DNA of 64,000 nt, from the NCBI GenBank assembly GCA_946902875.1, contig OX336345.1, positions 21,359,395 through 21,423,394 on the forward strand, given 5' to 3'. The position numbers were made by a program, and so were the translations under genes. A model generated the notes under the pieces. The model was not told where the DNA came from and searched no databases. It worked only from the letters and a program-made list of their open reading frames with translations. Positions 63,052-64,000 of the stretch are shown piece after piece (the first letter of the stretch is position 1; every line of letters begins with the position of its first letter). This DNA comes from Nematopogon swammerdamellus (lineage: Eukaryota > Arthropoda > Insecta > Lepidoptera > Adelidae).

Positions 63052-63657
63052 CACTGAAAAAATTGTTAGTCAGTTAGTAACTAAATTTTGTGTAATGTGT
63101 TACAAAACAGTTTATTAGTTGCTGTGGTGACTACAAAACTGGCAGTTACCACAACTAAACCGAGTTTAGTAAATCAGTTTCCTAAATTAGGCCCACTTGC
63201 AAAAACACAAATTTAACGATATAAACCAGTTTAACTCGTTAAGCTAGCACCCGTTGACTGTGGGAACCGCGTTTAAATCCATAACTCGCTACTTAACTCT
63301 AAACTCGTGTTGGTGCAAGTGGGCCTTAGTTTGGTTGCTTCCTACTTAACTATTTGTTAAAGAAATTTTTTTCGTTGCATAACAGCTAAATCTATATTTG
63401 TAATGTACCTATAGCTGAACTCGTTTCGGCATAATGGATCACGTTTGGTCACGTGTTGTAGCCAAACAATTCAGTGAACAATTAATTTTGTAAATAGTAG
63501 CTATTACTTCGGTAGTTGGTTACAAAAGTGGGTTTTACAAAATTGTGGTTAGTTGCCGCAACTATGTAAACTGGTTTAGGTAACTTTATTTAGTACGTAC
63601 CAAATTTGAGTAAAAAACTACTTTACTGAACAGTTTAGTAAAAAAAAATTCTCAGTG
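63052..63657. mobile_element. CACTGA-ended element, TA flanks
   Basis: CACTGAAAAAATT at the left and AATTCTCAGTG at the right are inverted; TA lies on both sides. The interior is full of GTTAGT / ACTAAAC phrases. 606 bp including the nested insertion at 63190-63325. Superfamily not assigned. Confidence 0.65.
63190..63325. mobile_element. 136-bp MITE with TTA duplication
   Basis: Ends GGCCCACTTGCA / TGCAAGTGGGCC are exact inverted repeats; TTA flanks both (63187-63189, 63326-63328). Fits PIF/Harbinger. Confidence 0.85.
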
Positions 63658-63821
63658 TAAGCGGCGAGGCGTACGGAGACCCGCGTCGCTCTGTGAAGGC
63701 CCTAAGTGCGGCCGGAGGCGGCGGCGACGCCGGGGTCAAACTCTAGTTAAACTATCTCGTTCAGATATTGTTGAGCGGGGCCTACTGAGCCATTATATAA
63801 TCCCTTTGTCTGTTGCAACAG

Positions 63822-63907
63822 CGCACTCGGACGAGGAGGATCGCACGGGCGAGTTTGAGGACAAACTTGATTTATTTAAGTACTTGTGCTGGACAATTTT
63901 TTTATAG
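63822..63907 (+). CDS. candidate last coding exon of a plus-strand gene
   Basis: Follows CCCTTTGTCTGTTGCAACAG, a plausible acceptor. In one phase it reads HSDEEDRTGEFEDKLDLFKY then LCWTIFL and TAG at 63905-63907; the acidic, hydrophilic start is coding-like. No domain is recognisable. An AATAAA signal about 90 bp on supports a transcript end. In another phase it is also open to a TAA near 63915, so the frame is not certain. Confidence 0.35.
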
Positions 63908-63994
63908 TGCAGCCTAATTGGGGAAACTTTAATGTTTTATAAATTTACTATATAATTAATAATTGAAGACATTTATAACTGTATGTTTCTCTAA

Positions 63995-64000
63995 AATAAA
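63995..64000 (+). promoter_or_regulatory. AATAAA polyadenylation signal
   Basis: Canonical hexamer at the very end of the window, in AT-rich sequence after the candidate last exon. Such hexamers also occur by chance in AT-rich DNA. Confidence 0.35.

Overview
The window looks like a moth or butterfly (Lepidoptera) nuclear chromosome segment. The evidence is the AT-rich background with many GTAGGTAC-type runs, the repeated GC-rich end signature reading GCCCGCGGCTTCGCTCGCG and its complement, several CR1/jockey/RTE-type LINE remnants, and dense short interspersed repeats ending in poly-A or 'ACCCTAAAAA'. There are no operons, and most long open frames lie in tandem or interspersed repeats, so this is mainly gene-poor, transposon-rich intergenic or intronic DNA. 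I compared copies by eye only; family names such as SINE-A, SINE-B and C are labels local to this report.

Real gene signal is sparse. The best is on the minus strand at 49500-50539: two phase-compatible exons, the second encoding one complete six-cysteine thrombospondin type-1 repeat followed by a stop, which fits the carboxyl end of a secreted spondin-like (M-spondin/mindin or F-spondin type) protein. A plus-strand TATA box with a consensus splice donor lies at 52508-52629, and a possible plus-strand last exon with an AATAAA signal lies at 63822-64000. All else that codes is transposon debris: 5'-truncated LINE reverse transcriptase fragments (10504-10765, 21873-22650, 26717-27743, 30722-31866, 55631-55768) and a probable hAT transposase fragment (19602-19847).

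Layout. 1-13 kb: SINE-A and C copies, a 157-bp minisatellite (5995-6838) and three copies of a composite element with a hairpin half. 13-16.4 kb: a tandem ~245-bp repeat split by a 2.4-kb Helitron-like element (13550-15978) whose 3' two thirds is a giant inverted repeat of ~67-bp units. 17-24 kb: SINE and hAT nests and a LINE lodged in a C element. 24-35 kb: more copies of the inverted-arm element, two CR1-like LINEs, SINE-A and SINE-B copies. 36-49 kb: short hairpin elements (MITEs) with readable target duplications. 49-53 kb: the gene-like segment. 53-64 kb: a hAT element with a perfect 8-bp duplication, a 20-bp satellite, Harbinger-like and TA-flanked elements, and the possible last exon.

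The most unusual theme is modular SINEs. SINE-A has a head that combines tRNA-type boxes with a stretch matching the internal-promoter region of 5S rRNA; SINE-B has a different tRNA-like head; a third type has the head of family C. All three are joined to a recognisably related body. A second theme is the Helitron-like family with long foldback arms, whose empty target site is preserved twice inside this window.
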